From positions 10,070,346-10,134,345 of the forward strand of contig CM036215.1 in NCBI GenBank assembly GCA_020631735.1: a stretch of DNA of 64,000 nucleotides. Direction: 5' to 3'. The translations under genes and the position numbers were made by a program. Shown piece by piece: positions 54,432 to 64,000 of the stretch (position 1 is the first letter of the stretch; every line of letters starts with the position of its first letter). This DNA is from Saccharum officinarum. Taxonomy: Eukaryota > Streptophyta > Magnoliopsida > Poales > Poaceae. The notes beneath the pieces are model-generated. The model did not search any database and was not told where the DNA came from. It was given only the letters and a program-made list of their open reading frames with translations.

Positions 54432-54912
54432 TCACCCAAGAGAGAAGTAAGGTATCACTGTTACTATTGCCATAGGGATGGTCATCTTGTTGAGTTTTTC
54501 TTTAGGAGGAAGAGAGATGAGCGGCGAGAGTACGAGTTGAAAAACCGGAACATGTACTGCTCGCCTCATGGCATACATGTGCCCCTGTTCCGAGGCGCAA
54601 TGCTAGGCCTCGAGGGGCAATGCTTCAATGTGCTAGGCCTCAGGTTGCGAGACCACGCGGTGGTCATGGTGGTCGTGTTCGGCATGGTTCAGGTCATGCT
54701 CAATATGACTTTGGACCTCGTGGCAGTGGCTTTCAGTCCTACAGTTCTAGCGGACCACGTTTTCCCCCACATGGTGCCCGCTTTCCTCAAATGGGACATG
54801 GCATGTTTGGTGTTTTTCCTAACACTTTTCCTGGGCAAATGAGCCAACACTGGTATCCTTCATAGTTTACTAACCCTAGTGTTGCACCATTTGCTCATCC
54901 CATGTCTTTCTA

Positions 54913-56160
54913 TTGATGCCGGACGAAGGCTTGGAGAACACGTGGCTCATTGATTCTGGCTGTTCGCACCACATGACCAGAAGTTCAAAATGGTTCTCCA
55001 GCCTCAACCCCGTACAATGTAAGGAGTACATCACATTCGGGGACAATAGCAAAGGTAAGGTGCTTTCTCGTGGGATCATTTGGGTCAATGAGAGTTTTAT
55101 CTTGAAGGATGTTGCTTTGGTTTTGAATTTGCATTTCAATTTGCTTTCAGTTTCGCAACTCCTTCAAGATGGCTTTGAAGTGTGCTTTAAGACCGACTTG
55201 TCTCGAGTTCTTGATTCTCAGGGAAATCTTGTTTGCTAGATTGTCCCTTTTGGCCATGTCTTTTGAGCTGATTTTTCTCACTCCTTTGGCTCTTCTCGAT
55301 GTTTGGTGGCCGGATCCTCCTCTGAGCTTTGGAAGTGGCATAGGAGACTGGGTCATTTGAGTTTTGACTTACTAGCTAGGTTGAGCTCACTTGACTTAAT
55401 CCGAGGATTGCCCAAGTTAAAATTTGAAAAGGATTTGGTTTGCCACCCTTGTCGTCATGGGAAGATGGTTGCTGCTTCTCACCCTCCTGTGACTCAGGTC
55501 ATGACCAAGGGACCTAGTGAGCTACTCTATATGGACACTATTGGTTCGGCTCAGGTTCGGTCTGAGGGAGAAAAGTGGTACGTTCTAGTGATCGTGGACG
55601 AATTTTCTTGCTACTCTTGGGTGTTCTTCATGGAGGGTAAGGATGAGGCTTTTTCTCATGCTCGAGATTTGATTCTTCAGTTACAGACTGAGTTGCCAAA
55701 GAATGTCATAAGAGCTATATGCAGTGACAATGGCACAGAATTCAAGAACTCTCAGTTTGATTCCTTCTGCTCTTCTTTGGGTCTTGAGCACCAGTTCTCC
55801 TCGCCTTATGTCCCTTAGTAGAGCGGTGTTGTTGAGCGCAAGAATCAGACCCTTGTTGAGATGGCCAGGATGATGCTCAATGAGCATAGGACTCCTAGGA
55901 GATATTGGGCCAAAGCGATTAACACCGCATGTCATGTTTCCAATCGCATCTTTCTTCGAGCCTTCATGAAGAAAACTTCTTATGAGCTGCGATTTGGTCG
56001 ACTACCCAAGGTGAGCCACTTTTGAGTGTTTGGATACAAGTGCTTCATTCTGAAACAAGGTAATTTGGACAAATTTGAGTCTCGATCCTCCGATGGTATT
56101 TTTTCTCGGTTATGCTTCACATTCTCATGCTTATCGTATACTTAATCTTGAAACTAACCA
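54913..56160 (+). pseudogene. Sirevirus protease and integrase, broken
   Basis: The protease has the active-site block WLIDSGCSHHMT (about 54943-54978) and LLSVSQLLQDGF. After a frameshift at about 55236-55320 the integrase begins with the zinc-binding region (LWKWHRRLGHLSF...CHPCRHGK), then the DDE core (MDTIGSAQVRS, SDNGTEFKN). Two consecutive TAG codons at 55816-55821 stand where Copia integrases have two glutamines (before GVVERKN, which carries the catalytic E). TGA at 56023-56025 replaces an arginine before VFGYKCF. A further frameshift lies at about 56085. Confidence 0.85.
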
Positions 56161-56202
56161 AGTTGTAGAGACCTGTGAGGTTACTTTCGATGAGACCATG
56201 CC

Positions 56203-58121
56203 TTGTTTGCTCCTGTCTTTGAAAGTGCAGGTGATAAGGAGATTGGTAAGAGCATCTTTGATGAGGAGAATGAGGAAGATGCTGATTTGGGAGATGTCGA
56301 GCCGATCTCTTCGGCTACTCCATTGGAGTCTGCGATGACTACTTCGGCTCACGGACTCGACCCATCTTCTTCCACAACTTGGGGTCCGCACGAGCTGCCT
56401 CCGCAGCCTACTTCAACTGCACCTGAGGAGGCCCTAGCAGCTGTTGAGGGGGAGGCGACATCTTCAAGGGAAGCACCTCGGCACATCCAGTGTCGCCACC
56501 TACCTCAGACTATGATCGACGACATCAATCAGCGTGTTACACGCTCAAGGTCATATGAAATATCACATTTCGCTCATTCCGCTCTTGTCGCTAATTTTGA
56601 GCCACAAAATGTTGGACACGCACTTTCTGATCCCAATTGGGTCAATGCTATGCATGAGAAGTTACAGAACTTTGAGAGGACTGACGTCTGGGTCTTAGTT
56701 CCACCTCCACCTGAGTGTCACCCTATAGGTACAAAATGGGTTTTCAAGAACAAGCAAAGTGAGGATGGGGTAGTGGTGAGGAACAAGGCTAGGCTAGTGG
56801 CTCAGGGGTTTTGTCAGAAAGAGGGAGTAGACTTTGAAGAAACCTTTGCTCCTGTGGCCCGTATCGAGGCTATAAGGATGCTCTTGGCTTATGCAGCTTC
56901 GAAAGGGTTCAAGCTGTATCAGATGGATGTGAAGAGTGCCTTCTTGAACGGGTACACAGAGGAAGAAGTGTATGCGAGGCAACCCCCTGGTTTTGAAAAT
57001 CCCAAGTATCCCAACCATGTTTACAAACTCCACAAAGCCTTGTATGGGTTGAAACAAGCCCCGAGAGCCTGGTATGAGCGTTTGGAGGCTTTCTTACTTG
57101 CTAAGGGCTTTAAGATGGGTTCCGTAGATAAAACTTTATTTCTCCTCAAGCAAGGCACTGACACTTTGTTGGTTTAGATTTACATGGATGATATCATTTT
57201 TGGTGGCTCCTCTCACGCTCTTGTTGCAAAGTTTTCTGAGACTATGAGCAGGAAATTCGAGATGAGCATGATGGATGAATTGACGTTCTTCCTTGGGCTG
57301 CAAATCAAGCAAACACGCGAGGGAACGTTCGTGCATCAAGGCAAGTACACCAAGGTTCTCCTGAGGAAGTTTGATATGGGCGAGGCCAAGCCTCTTTCGA
57401 CGCCCATGTCAACCATGATGGCCCTAGATGAGGACAAGGAAGGAGAAGCTGTGGACCAGAAGGAGCATCGAAGCATGATTGGGTCATTGCTGTACCTGAC
57501 AGCAACGAGACCGTACATCCAGTTCGCGGTCTGTCTCTATGCGCGCTTTCAATCTTCACCGCGCACTTCGCATCGTCAAGCCGTCAAGTGGATCATGAGG
57601 TACCTTCGTTTCACACCTGAATTTGGTCTTTGGTTTTTGGCTTCCTCCTCTCTTTCTCTTTGCGGTTACTCTGATGCGGATTATGCTGGCTGTTGTGTTG
57701 AGAGGAAGTCCACTTCTAGGACTTGTCAGTTTCTTGGGTCTTCACTAGTGTCTTGGTCCTCTCGCAAGCAGTCCACTATAGCCCAATCCACCACAGAAGC
57801 TGAGTATGTTGCTGCTGCTTGCTGTTCCCAGTTGCTTTGGATGGTTGCTACTTTGTGAGACTATGACTTAAGTTTAGGCGAGTGCCTTTGTTCTATGATA
57901 GCACAAGTGCCATATTTGCAGCCAAAAATCCCGTTCTCCACTCCAAAACCAAGCACATAGAGGTCCGTTTTCACTTCTTGCGAGACCACTATGAGAAAGG
58001 GGACATCGACCTTATTCATGTTGACACCCACAACCAGCTCGTAGATATCTTCACCAAACCCCTTGACCAAGCCAAGTTTGCTCGCTTGCGAGGGGAGCTT
58101 GGAGTTTGTTTCCCTTTTTAG
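56203..58121 (+). pseudogene. Sirevirus reverse transcriptase and RNase H, broken
   Basis: The frame from 56203 holds a variable linker, then the RT start at about 56635 ([65 protein letters not shown]). TAG at 57175-57177 stands before IYMDDIIFGG, the active site (YMDD). 57184-57858 continues RT thumb and RNase H (YSDADYAG, TAEAEYVAAACC with substitutions). TGA at 57856-57858 and a frameshift precede 57882-58121 (DSTSAIFAAKNP, HIEVRFHFLRDHYEKG, FTKPLD), the RNase H end. Domain order IN-RT-RH confirms Copia. Confidence 0.9.
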
Positions 58122-59590
58122 AGGAGGGAAATTTTTGGTTCTTGTACATTAGTCTTTGGTTTTCTTTATAGTTTAGCTTTTAATTTTGTTTTTGTATCAT
58201 ATTTGCATATCATATCATCATGTATCATATTGCATCTTGAGCTTCATCCTTATAGTAGCTAGATTGACACTATGCTCTTGTTGGGGATGTTATGAATATA
58301 CATGATGTGCTTTGCTTAGGCTCACTTTGATCTCTTGATATGAGCTAAAAATCTTTTTTTTGTGAACTTGAATAAAACTTGAAGAAACTTGAAACATGTT
58401 CACCACTTCTTGTGGCAACTGGCATGTATAGGCGTGTCAAGAACCCTTTTTGCTTCATATATATACTTAGTTTCTACGGCTTATACCTTGAGTTACACAC
58501 TTTCTTGAGAAACTTGAATTTGTGCTAAAACATGAAAAACAAGGTATGAAAAGATCGGGATGGTTCTTTGATGTCCCATGTCAGAGTATCGAGATAGCTC
58601 CCTATTGCACTTAAGAGTGAACTTGAGCTCTATAATGGATACCGAGATCACTGTCTTAAGCTTCTGATTGCTTTTGGCATAGGCTTGACATGGTCGATAA
58701 GTCAGGTTTTGATGGCATCGATAACCTCCCGCACACATTTGTTTGACAAACTTTGGTGATAAGCTGCATAACTCCAATAAAATTCAATTGATATCTAAAA
58801 ATTTGATCAAATCACAAGTTTGTCTCATGACATGATGTGTGAACTTTGTTTGGGGTAGTTCACTTTGCATACATGTGTAGCACAAGGTTGATCTCCTGTC
58901 TATATTTGCTATGTGCTCTTTTGGTGGTGAACCCTCTTTTGAATTGCTCAAACTTGATCAAACTTGATACAATGCCATATTTCGTCTCATTTGATCATTT
59001 TGAGCATTTGCTAGCACCTGTAGTTGTTGATATGTATACATGACAACATCAGCTAGAGCATCTTTTCAATCTACTGGCTATAATCTTGAAGCTTCTGCAT
59101 TTGTGCATTTCTGCATTCATAGCATGTTTTGAGGGGGAGTTGCAATCATTGGGCTCTAGCTTGATAAGTGCATATGTCAACAAGGGGGAGAAGTTTCCAA
59201 TTCCACCTAAAATTGCGAGATATGCATTCATTTGAGTGAGATTGCATTTGTTCAGGGGGAGTTGCATTTGAGCTATTTTTGCTAGATGTGTTGAGCCTTT
59301 GCCTCTTCTGGAGGGTCTAGCATTTTTTTGGCTTTTTGAGCTTTGCTAGTGGTGTTGAGCCCGTTGCCTCTTCTTGAGGACTAGTTGTGTTTTACTTGGT
59401 TGTGTCGAGCCATTGCCCATGTCTTTGGGGACCAAGTTTTGCTCATTCTTAAATGACCCGGTTTTGGCTTTTCTTTGGTTTTTGGTCGTTTGGGTGAGCT
59501 CTTTGTTTTTCTCTTCTTCTTCTTCTTCTTTTTCTTTTGCTGAAGCTGTTCATGTATTGGTGTTGACAATGCACTCATCAAGGGGGAGAT
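58122..59590 (+). other. Sirevirus 3' region with multiple polypurine tracts
   Basis: About 1.47 kb between RNase H and the 3' LTR, without an env-like gene. GAGGGGGAG (about 59132), AAGGGGGAGA (about 59182), CAGGGGGAG (about 59255) and the final AAGGGGGAGA (59579-59588) are separate polypurine tracts; repeated tracts here are a known Sirevirus trait. Phrases CTTGATC, TTGAGC and CTCTTCTTGAGGA recur. Confidence 0.75.
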
Positions 59591-62130
59591 TGCGAATACA
59601 AGGTTGACAAGTACCCTTGTGTGTTCATTTTGTGATGAGTGATTGTCAATGTGATCCACGAAGTAGATTGAGTTGTGACTAACCCTACCATGGTGAAAGC
59701 TATGTGTGTGACATGTCTCTTGGCTTGTGTTGTGCAGGTGTGGAGCTCGGAGGCGGTGGTCGACGACGAGGTGAAGGTCAAGGAGGACGTGCTATGCCGA
59801 CGGACCGGGAGCGGTGAAGGGTGGACGTGAGGCTTGGACCGAGGGACCAGGAGGCCGGGTGACTAGCCACGGTTACTGACACCTAGGACATCGACAAGCG
59901 CAAGTGTACATGGGAGTGACCGTGTTGACCAAGTCAAGACGGAGGACGTGCAAGTCGAGCAGGGCTCAGAGAACATGGCGTGCCGGCCGGTCGAGGATGG
60001 CGGTGACACATGTCGAGCGGCGGGGGACGTGTATGGAGAACGCTACTCGCGAGTGGGTTTGGTGGTTTGGGCCTAAAAACCATCGGTGGCGGGTTTACGG
60101 GTTTGGGCCTCAAAACCCGGGCGGAGGTTCCGAGGAGGAACGGACGGCACGTGGCGGCATCAGGGAGTTCGCGTCGAGGCGAAGCTACTGATGAGGAGGC
60201 GCGGTGGTCGTCAGATGAAGATGACACCGGATTGGACCATAACGCCCTTGGGCTAAGTGGTTTGACTCATTTGTATCCAGGGGCAAAACTAGGATTGTAT
60301 AATAGCCCTGTTAAATAGGATGAGGGAGCCCCATCTCCCTCACCTCCTCTATTTTCATTTTCTCCTTTAGGGTTTCCCCTCCTCTAGGTGCTTGTGTGAG
60401 AGAGGTCCACTAATCCACCGATTAGTGTAAGAACCATGAATCTTTGAGGGAATGGTGGCCCTAACCACCTCGTGTCCTCCAGTGTTCGGAGTTTGAATCA
60501 ATTTGTGTGTTCTTGATGTGTTCTTCGCATTCTTCTTCTTCTCCCTCTTGTTCTTGAGCCAATTCTTCATTTCTAGACCATTTTGATTCATTCTTGTTGC
60601 CTTGATTTGAGCTATGACGTGAGTTGAGCCTTTCCACCGAAGAAAATCAACCAATTCCTCACGAGCTCGTAGATCGGGTGATTTCTTGGTCTAAGTCTCA
60701 GGAACCGGTGTTTTTTTGTTCTTCTTTGATTTCTCGTGATAGGCTTGAAATTGGGTGTTGATGTCTTGAAGATATCTTCTCAACACTCCCAAGAACCTAC
60801 CTACAAAGTTTCAAGTCAATCCGAGTTGTTTTGATCGAGTTTTGACCCTTTCTTCCTTGGTTCGTGTTGTTGTTTCTGGACAGCGCAGAGCCTCCGTGAA
60901 AAAAAACACGGAACCTCCAGGACGCGAAGCCTCCGGGGAAAAACGCGGAACCTCCGGGACCTGCTGCTGAAAATTTATGTTTGGGCTCTTCGAGTGCTCG
61001 TTTTGAGATCCGTCTTATGTTTTGTCTTTCTAGCATCTCAAGGAACTTTTCAAAGTACTCTTGTCACCAGTTGGCATGGGTACTTTGGGTGGAGAACTCC
61101 TTCCTCTCCATAGAAGTTGAGTATCCTTTTTCTGACTCTCGGTTTAGTTCTTGTTCCATGCTCGTTTGTGGTGTCCCGCTGTGTGATGAGGACATGGCCT
61201 CCACACATATGACCATGCTTGGAGAATTACATGGAGGCCAAGGAGATCAGAAGGGCATCCAAATCGAGAAGGAGGCCCAAAGCTTATCCGGTTCGAGTCA
61301 CCAAGGTGGAGGCCCAAATCAAGTTCGAGTCCACTTCGGAATCCAGGACCAGTCTGCCTTGAACTGGTCACCCAGGACGCGTCCGGACTCCGTTTTTGAG
61401 GATCCATATATGGATGGAAAGATTATTTGATAAGGAAGCTAACCAAGTGGTCCTATGTCAAAAGCTGTTTGGAATCAATGGGAATCGTCGAAACAAGTCA
61501 CTGTCCAGAATCTGTTAGGGCGTTGTGTCGCCGTCTTTTGGGCCGTTTGGGCCTTGTAACGTGTCGGCGCTCCCCAGGGATGTGAATAAGGGTCCTTGGA
61601 TGCCCCTTAGGCTATATAATCAGTAGTCTCCGCCTACATTAGGGTTGAGTTTTGCTTAGATTATTCTGTTGACAACAGTTTTGCTGCCGCCGTCGGTTTG
61701 TGAGACCCCAACTTTATGAGATTAATTATTCATCTGCAATTTGGTTGCATTCCTTTATGTTCTTGCGTGTGTTCTCGATTCGTAGGCAAGGACTTAGCCT
61801 TCTTGGCGAGGTCGACCGTGCAACACCGGTCAATAACCAAAGGGGTCGTGGTGCTGCGATTGCAGGGTTCAGAGCCGAGTTGTTCGGAAGCCGGATCGAA
61901 TTGTGTCGTGACTCCACCAAATCGAGAGTTATCAGAACCTTTCGGAAGATCGGGAACCCTAGTTCACATCACTGTGTTCCTAGGGAACATCCACTCACTA
62001 GTTGGGTTGCGGACATCATGGTGTTTTGTTCGCACTTTTGGTGGTGATTTTGGGACAGTAGCCAATTATTTTCGAAAGAATTTTTCAGCTCCCATTCACC
62101 CCCCCTCTGGTCACCGTTTTCGGTCCTTCA
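59591..62130 (+). repeat. 3' LTR of the Sirevirus, with a solo-LTR insertion
   Basis: 2540 bp in total. Removing the 788-bp insertion at 61184-61971 and one 5-bp duplication leaves 1747 bp, equal to the 5' LTR within 2 bp. Confidence 0.92.
61184..61971 (+). mobile_element. Solo LTR inserted in the Sirevirus 3' LTR
   Basis: TGATGAGG...CACATCA (TG...CA, 788 bp) flanked exactly by CTGTG (61179-61183 and 61972-61976). The other LTR at the corresponding site (about 52113) has one uninterrupted CTGTG. A TATA box TATATAAT lies at 61613-61620. No internal region remains, so it arose by recombination between the LTRs of a full element. It belongs to a different family from the other LTRs in the window. 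Confidence 0.92.
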
Positions 62131-62135
62131 GAGAT

Positions 62136-63249
62136 GGGTATGATTGGCCCTAGAGTGTTGCCAGAACTAAAGCTGGAACTCATGCCAAATGATGTGAAGC
62201 TAGAGGGAAACAAGAATTATTTGAGTTGGTCTAGAAGAGTGCAAGTGCTCATAGGAAGAAAGGGGGTAGAGCACTATCTAAGAGAGGATTGTGTGGAGCC
62301 GGCTAACAAGCTTAGTCCCGAGTGGAGAGTTTGGCATACAACAAACTCTACCATAATGGCATGGTTGTTGGCATCCATGTCACCGTCTGTTAGTAAAATG
62401 GTGGAAGCTATGCACACTATAGCACAAATATGAAAAACCCTGAGTAACATGTATTCTAGGTGAGGGAATGTGATGGTGATGATGGAAATTTAGAATAAGG
62501 CTGATGCAGTGAAACAAGCAGGGTGACCAGTGGAGCAGTATGCTAGTGAGTTGTAGTACTTGTGGGGCGAGCTGGATCAGCTCCACTCCATATGAGAGAT
62601 CCACTGGATGCCCATGATGTTTAGAAGTGGGTAAAGGACAGGAGGGTGACTCATTTCCTGAGGAACTTAGATCCTGATTTTGAGAGTAGGAGGGCTGCCT
62701 TTTGTCACCAGGATAGTCTACCTACCATGGAGCAGGCTGTGTCAGCCATGGTCATTGAGGAAAGCAGACTTTGGATGATGAGTGGTGGCAATCCTATGAA
62801 GTCAGCCTACACCACAGTGGTGGAGAGGGCTTTACAACTATGGAGAGAAGGGACACTAGAGCTACAATTGCCCTCTTCCTAAAAACTATGGTGGTAGGGG
62901 TGGAACTCGTGGAGGTCATGGTGGTGTTCATGGTGATCAAGGAGGTGGCCCTGGTGGCCGTGGAGGAGGTCGTGCTGGGGGTCGTGGTGGTCCTCTAGTC
63001 AATGTTGCTACCACGGAGAGTGGCCCTCAAGTCAATGCTACTACCACATAGGATGTTCCATCTCTCACCTTGACTGGGGAGCAAGTCAAGTAGTGGAAAC
63101 AATGGCAAAAGATCAAAGCATCTGAAATCTCCAAAACTACCCCAACTGGTCCTATGATTGCCACCACCAGTCACTTTGGTAACTTTGCCAACTATGCCCA
63201 CTTGGGCAAAGGTACTCAGGTATAGGCACTTGCATCCACATATAGGCAT
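62136..63249 (+). pseudogene. Degenerate Copia gag, continued
   Basis: 62134-62433 reads VLPELKLELMPNDVKLEGN, KNYLSWSRRVQVLIGRKGVE and HYLREDCVEPANKLSPEW, a Copia gag of a family different from the Sirevirus. After several stops (about 62433, 62461) the frame resumes at 62646 (THFLRNLDPDFESRR, MEQAVSAMVIEESRL). A Gly/Arg-rich nucleic-acid-binding region follows at about 62885-62995 (GGRGGTRGGHGG) and a pre-protease segment to 63240. Cut at 63250. Confidence 0.75.
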
Positions 63250-64000
63250 TGTTTACACCAAAATTTGGTTCGAAATGGGAAAGGCCCCGAGATCGAAATT
63301 TGTCAAGGGAAAGCCGAAATAATCAGCAAGATTGGCTAATCAAGTTGCCGTCAAGATGACGCCATCATATCAGGGGAATGAGCCCTACCGGTAGAGACAG
63401 CAAGACACGGCACAAGAAGGCACGTCAGACTTCATAGAAGAAAAAGATTGGAGTCCAAGTTATCTTAAATTAGGAAGTTTTGTTCGTTTTTCCAAGTTTT
63501 CATAACCGGTCTTGTTCGACCAGGACTCACATAGTCAAGCCTCGGGTATAAATATTGAACCCCGGCTATTGTAATAGACATCTCACATCGATCAAACAAA
63601 TCAAGTACCTTTACTTTTCGGCTCAGGCCACCCCTTAAGAGTAGGAGTAAAGTAGATCTTGGCGAGTTCTTTGGACAAGTAGGGCTGCATCGGACGACCT
63701 GACCTCCGGCTTGTTACTTGCAAGGCTGCAACAGACGACTGATCTCTTGCGAGTCGCAGTATAAGTTAGTTATCAATCTATATTATTATTTGTAAGGCTA
63801 CAACAGACGACTAATCTCTTATAAACATTGGTATTAATCAAAGTTATCGGTATTGTGTTAAATAGTTTACTGTTTAAACATAATACCACCAATTGCACGA
63901 TCTAGGTCAAGATTAGTTAGTCTTATTCTTCTAATCTATCGTCTGTCAAGTTACTTTCACAATGGATTCAATTCTTGACGTTAGATCTTGTTTGTCGACA
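63250..64000 (+). repeat. LTR of another retrotransposon (probably gypsy), continues beyond the window
   Basis: It starts TGTTTACACCAAAATTTGG, a beginning I associate with grass Ty3/gypsy (Tat-like) LTRs. It has a promoter-like GGTATAAATATTGAACC at about 63545 and repeated GGCTGCAACAGACGACTGA / GGCTACAACAGACGACTAA units (63725 and 63798, a third partial at 63688). No end, PBS or gene is seen before the window edge, so orientation and class are inferred. Confidence 0.6.

Larger units (their letters stand above)
50522..62130 (+). mobile_element. Sirevirus (Copia, Maximus-type) retrotransposon, complete structure, 11.6 kb
   Basis: The perfect 5-bp duplication GAGAT (50517-50521 and 62131-62135) flanks TG...CA LTRs at 50522-52266 and 59591-62130. 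PBS TTGGTATCAGAGC lies at 52268. Gene order gag, protease, integrase, RT, RNase H is Copia. The very long gag with CCHC knuckle, LTRs of about 1.75 kb, the long 3' region after RNase H and several GGGGGAG polypurine tracts identify the Sirevirus lineage. No envelope-like gene is seen in 58122-59590. Stops and frameshifts in every gene make it non-autonomous. The LTRs differ at about 18 of the first 250 bases by hand count, so it is an old insertion. Confidence 0.93.
49650..63249 (+). mobile_element. Degenerate Copia element hosting a Sirevirus, truncated on the right
   Basis: A primer-binding-site-like TGGTATCTAGAGCC (49772-49785) follows a ...TTTCA LTR end at 49768. The LTR start is not resolved; it lies somewhere in 49610-49700. 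A GC-rich leader follows, then a gag start at 50360. Gag is interrupted by the 11.6-kb Sirevirus between 50521 and 62131 and resumes at 62136. After the gag Gly/Arg-rich region the element is cut by another LTR at 63250, so protease, integrase, RT and the 3' LTR are absent from the window. Confidence 0.7.

Noticed and set aside
56203..58121. Endogenous pararetrovirus, because of the RT domain
   Set aside because: Integrase precedes RT and LTRs, PBS and PPT are present, so it is a Copia retrotransposon; no movement or coat protein was seen.

Overview
This window is nuclear DNA of a grass, most likely an Andropogoneae species (sorghum, sugarcane, Miscanthus or maize type). The family is inferred from content. 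There are CACTA elements with the subterminal TTTGCC(G/T)AGTGTC repeats typical of panicoid grasses, a Sirevirus, poly(T)-tailed SINEs, many grass-type MITEs, a DUF26 secreted protein, a DUF4220/DUF594 relic and a receptor-like kinase with plant introns. I did not identify the species.

Most of the window is transposable-element sequence, much of it nested. At the left (1-10.7 kb) there is a LINE reverse-transcriptase fragment at the edge and a MITE. A Mutator-like element (MULE) follows; its transposase was split by a hAT element (2496-8887, 8-bp target duplication), which was itself split by a CACTA element (2989-8263, TAG target duplication). Next to it lies a 955-bp Pack-MULE-like element (9700-10654).

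The middle-left (11.4-15.2 kb, minus strand) holds the most interesting gene: a membrane-anchored receptor-like kinase with two complete kinase domains in tandem. Five exons join in phase, and the two-exon kinase module appears duplicated with the intron at the same codon. Its 5' part is unresolved, and a SINE lies 234 bp upstream of the first exon I can define. From 16.3 to 21.2 kb there are MITEs and a gypsy gag relic.

From 21256 to 27135 lies a complete Copia retrotransposon with similar LTRs but a decayed interior. The second host gene (27642-28632, minus) encodes a secreted protein with two DUF26 domains. Then come MITEs, a Helitron (32258-36148) carrying apparent captured exons and a 273-bp tandem duplication, and a CACTA-like element (36.8-38.0 kb).

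From 38560 to about 49.6 kb lies a large CACTA element with minus-strand TNPA-like and TNPD-like genes. Its middle has been replaced by foreign DNA, including a DUF4220/DUF594 pseudogene and a Helitron 3' end. From about 49.65 kb to the right edge, retrotransposons are stacked. A degenerate Copia is interrupted by an 11.6-kb Sirevirus (50522-62130, perfect GAGAT duplication). The Sirevirus 3' LTR contains a 788-bp solo LTR (61184-61971), and the degenerate Copia is cut off by the LTR of another element, probably gypsy, that runs out of the window.

The only genes that look functional are the dual-kinase receptor (5' end open) and the DUF26 protein. All mobile-element genes seen here carry stops, frameshifts or deletions. 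Coordinates were counted by hand; splice sites are predictions from phase, GT-AG signals and homology.
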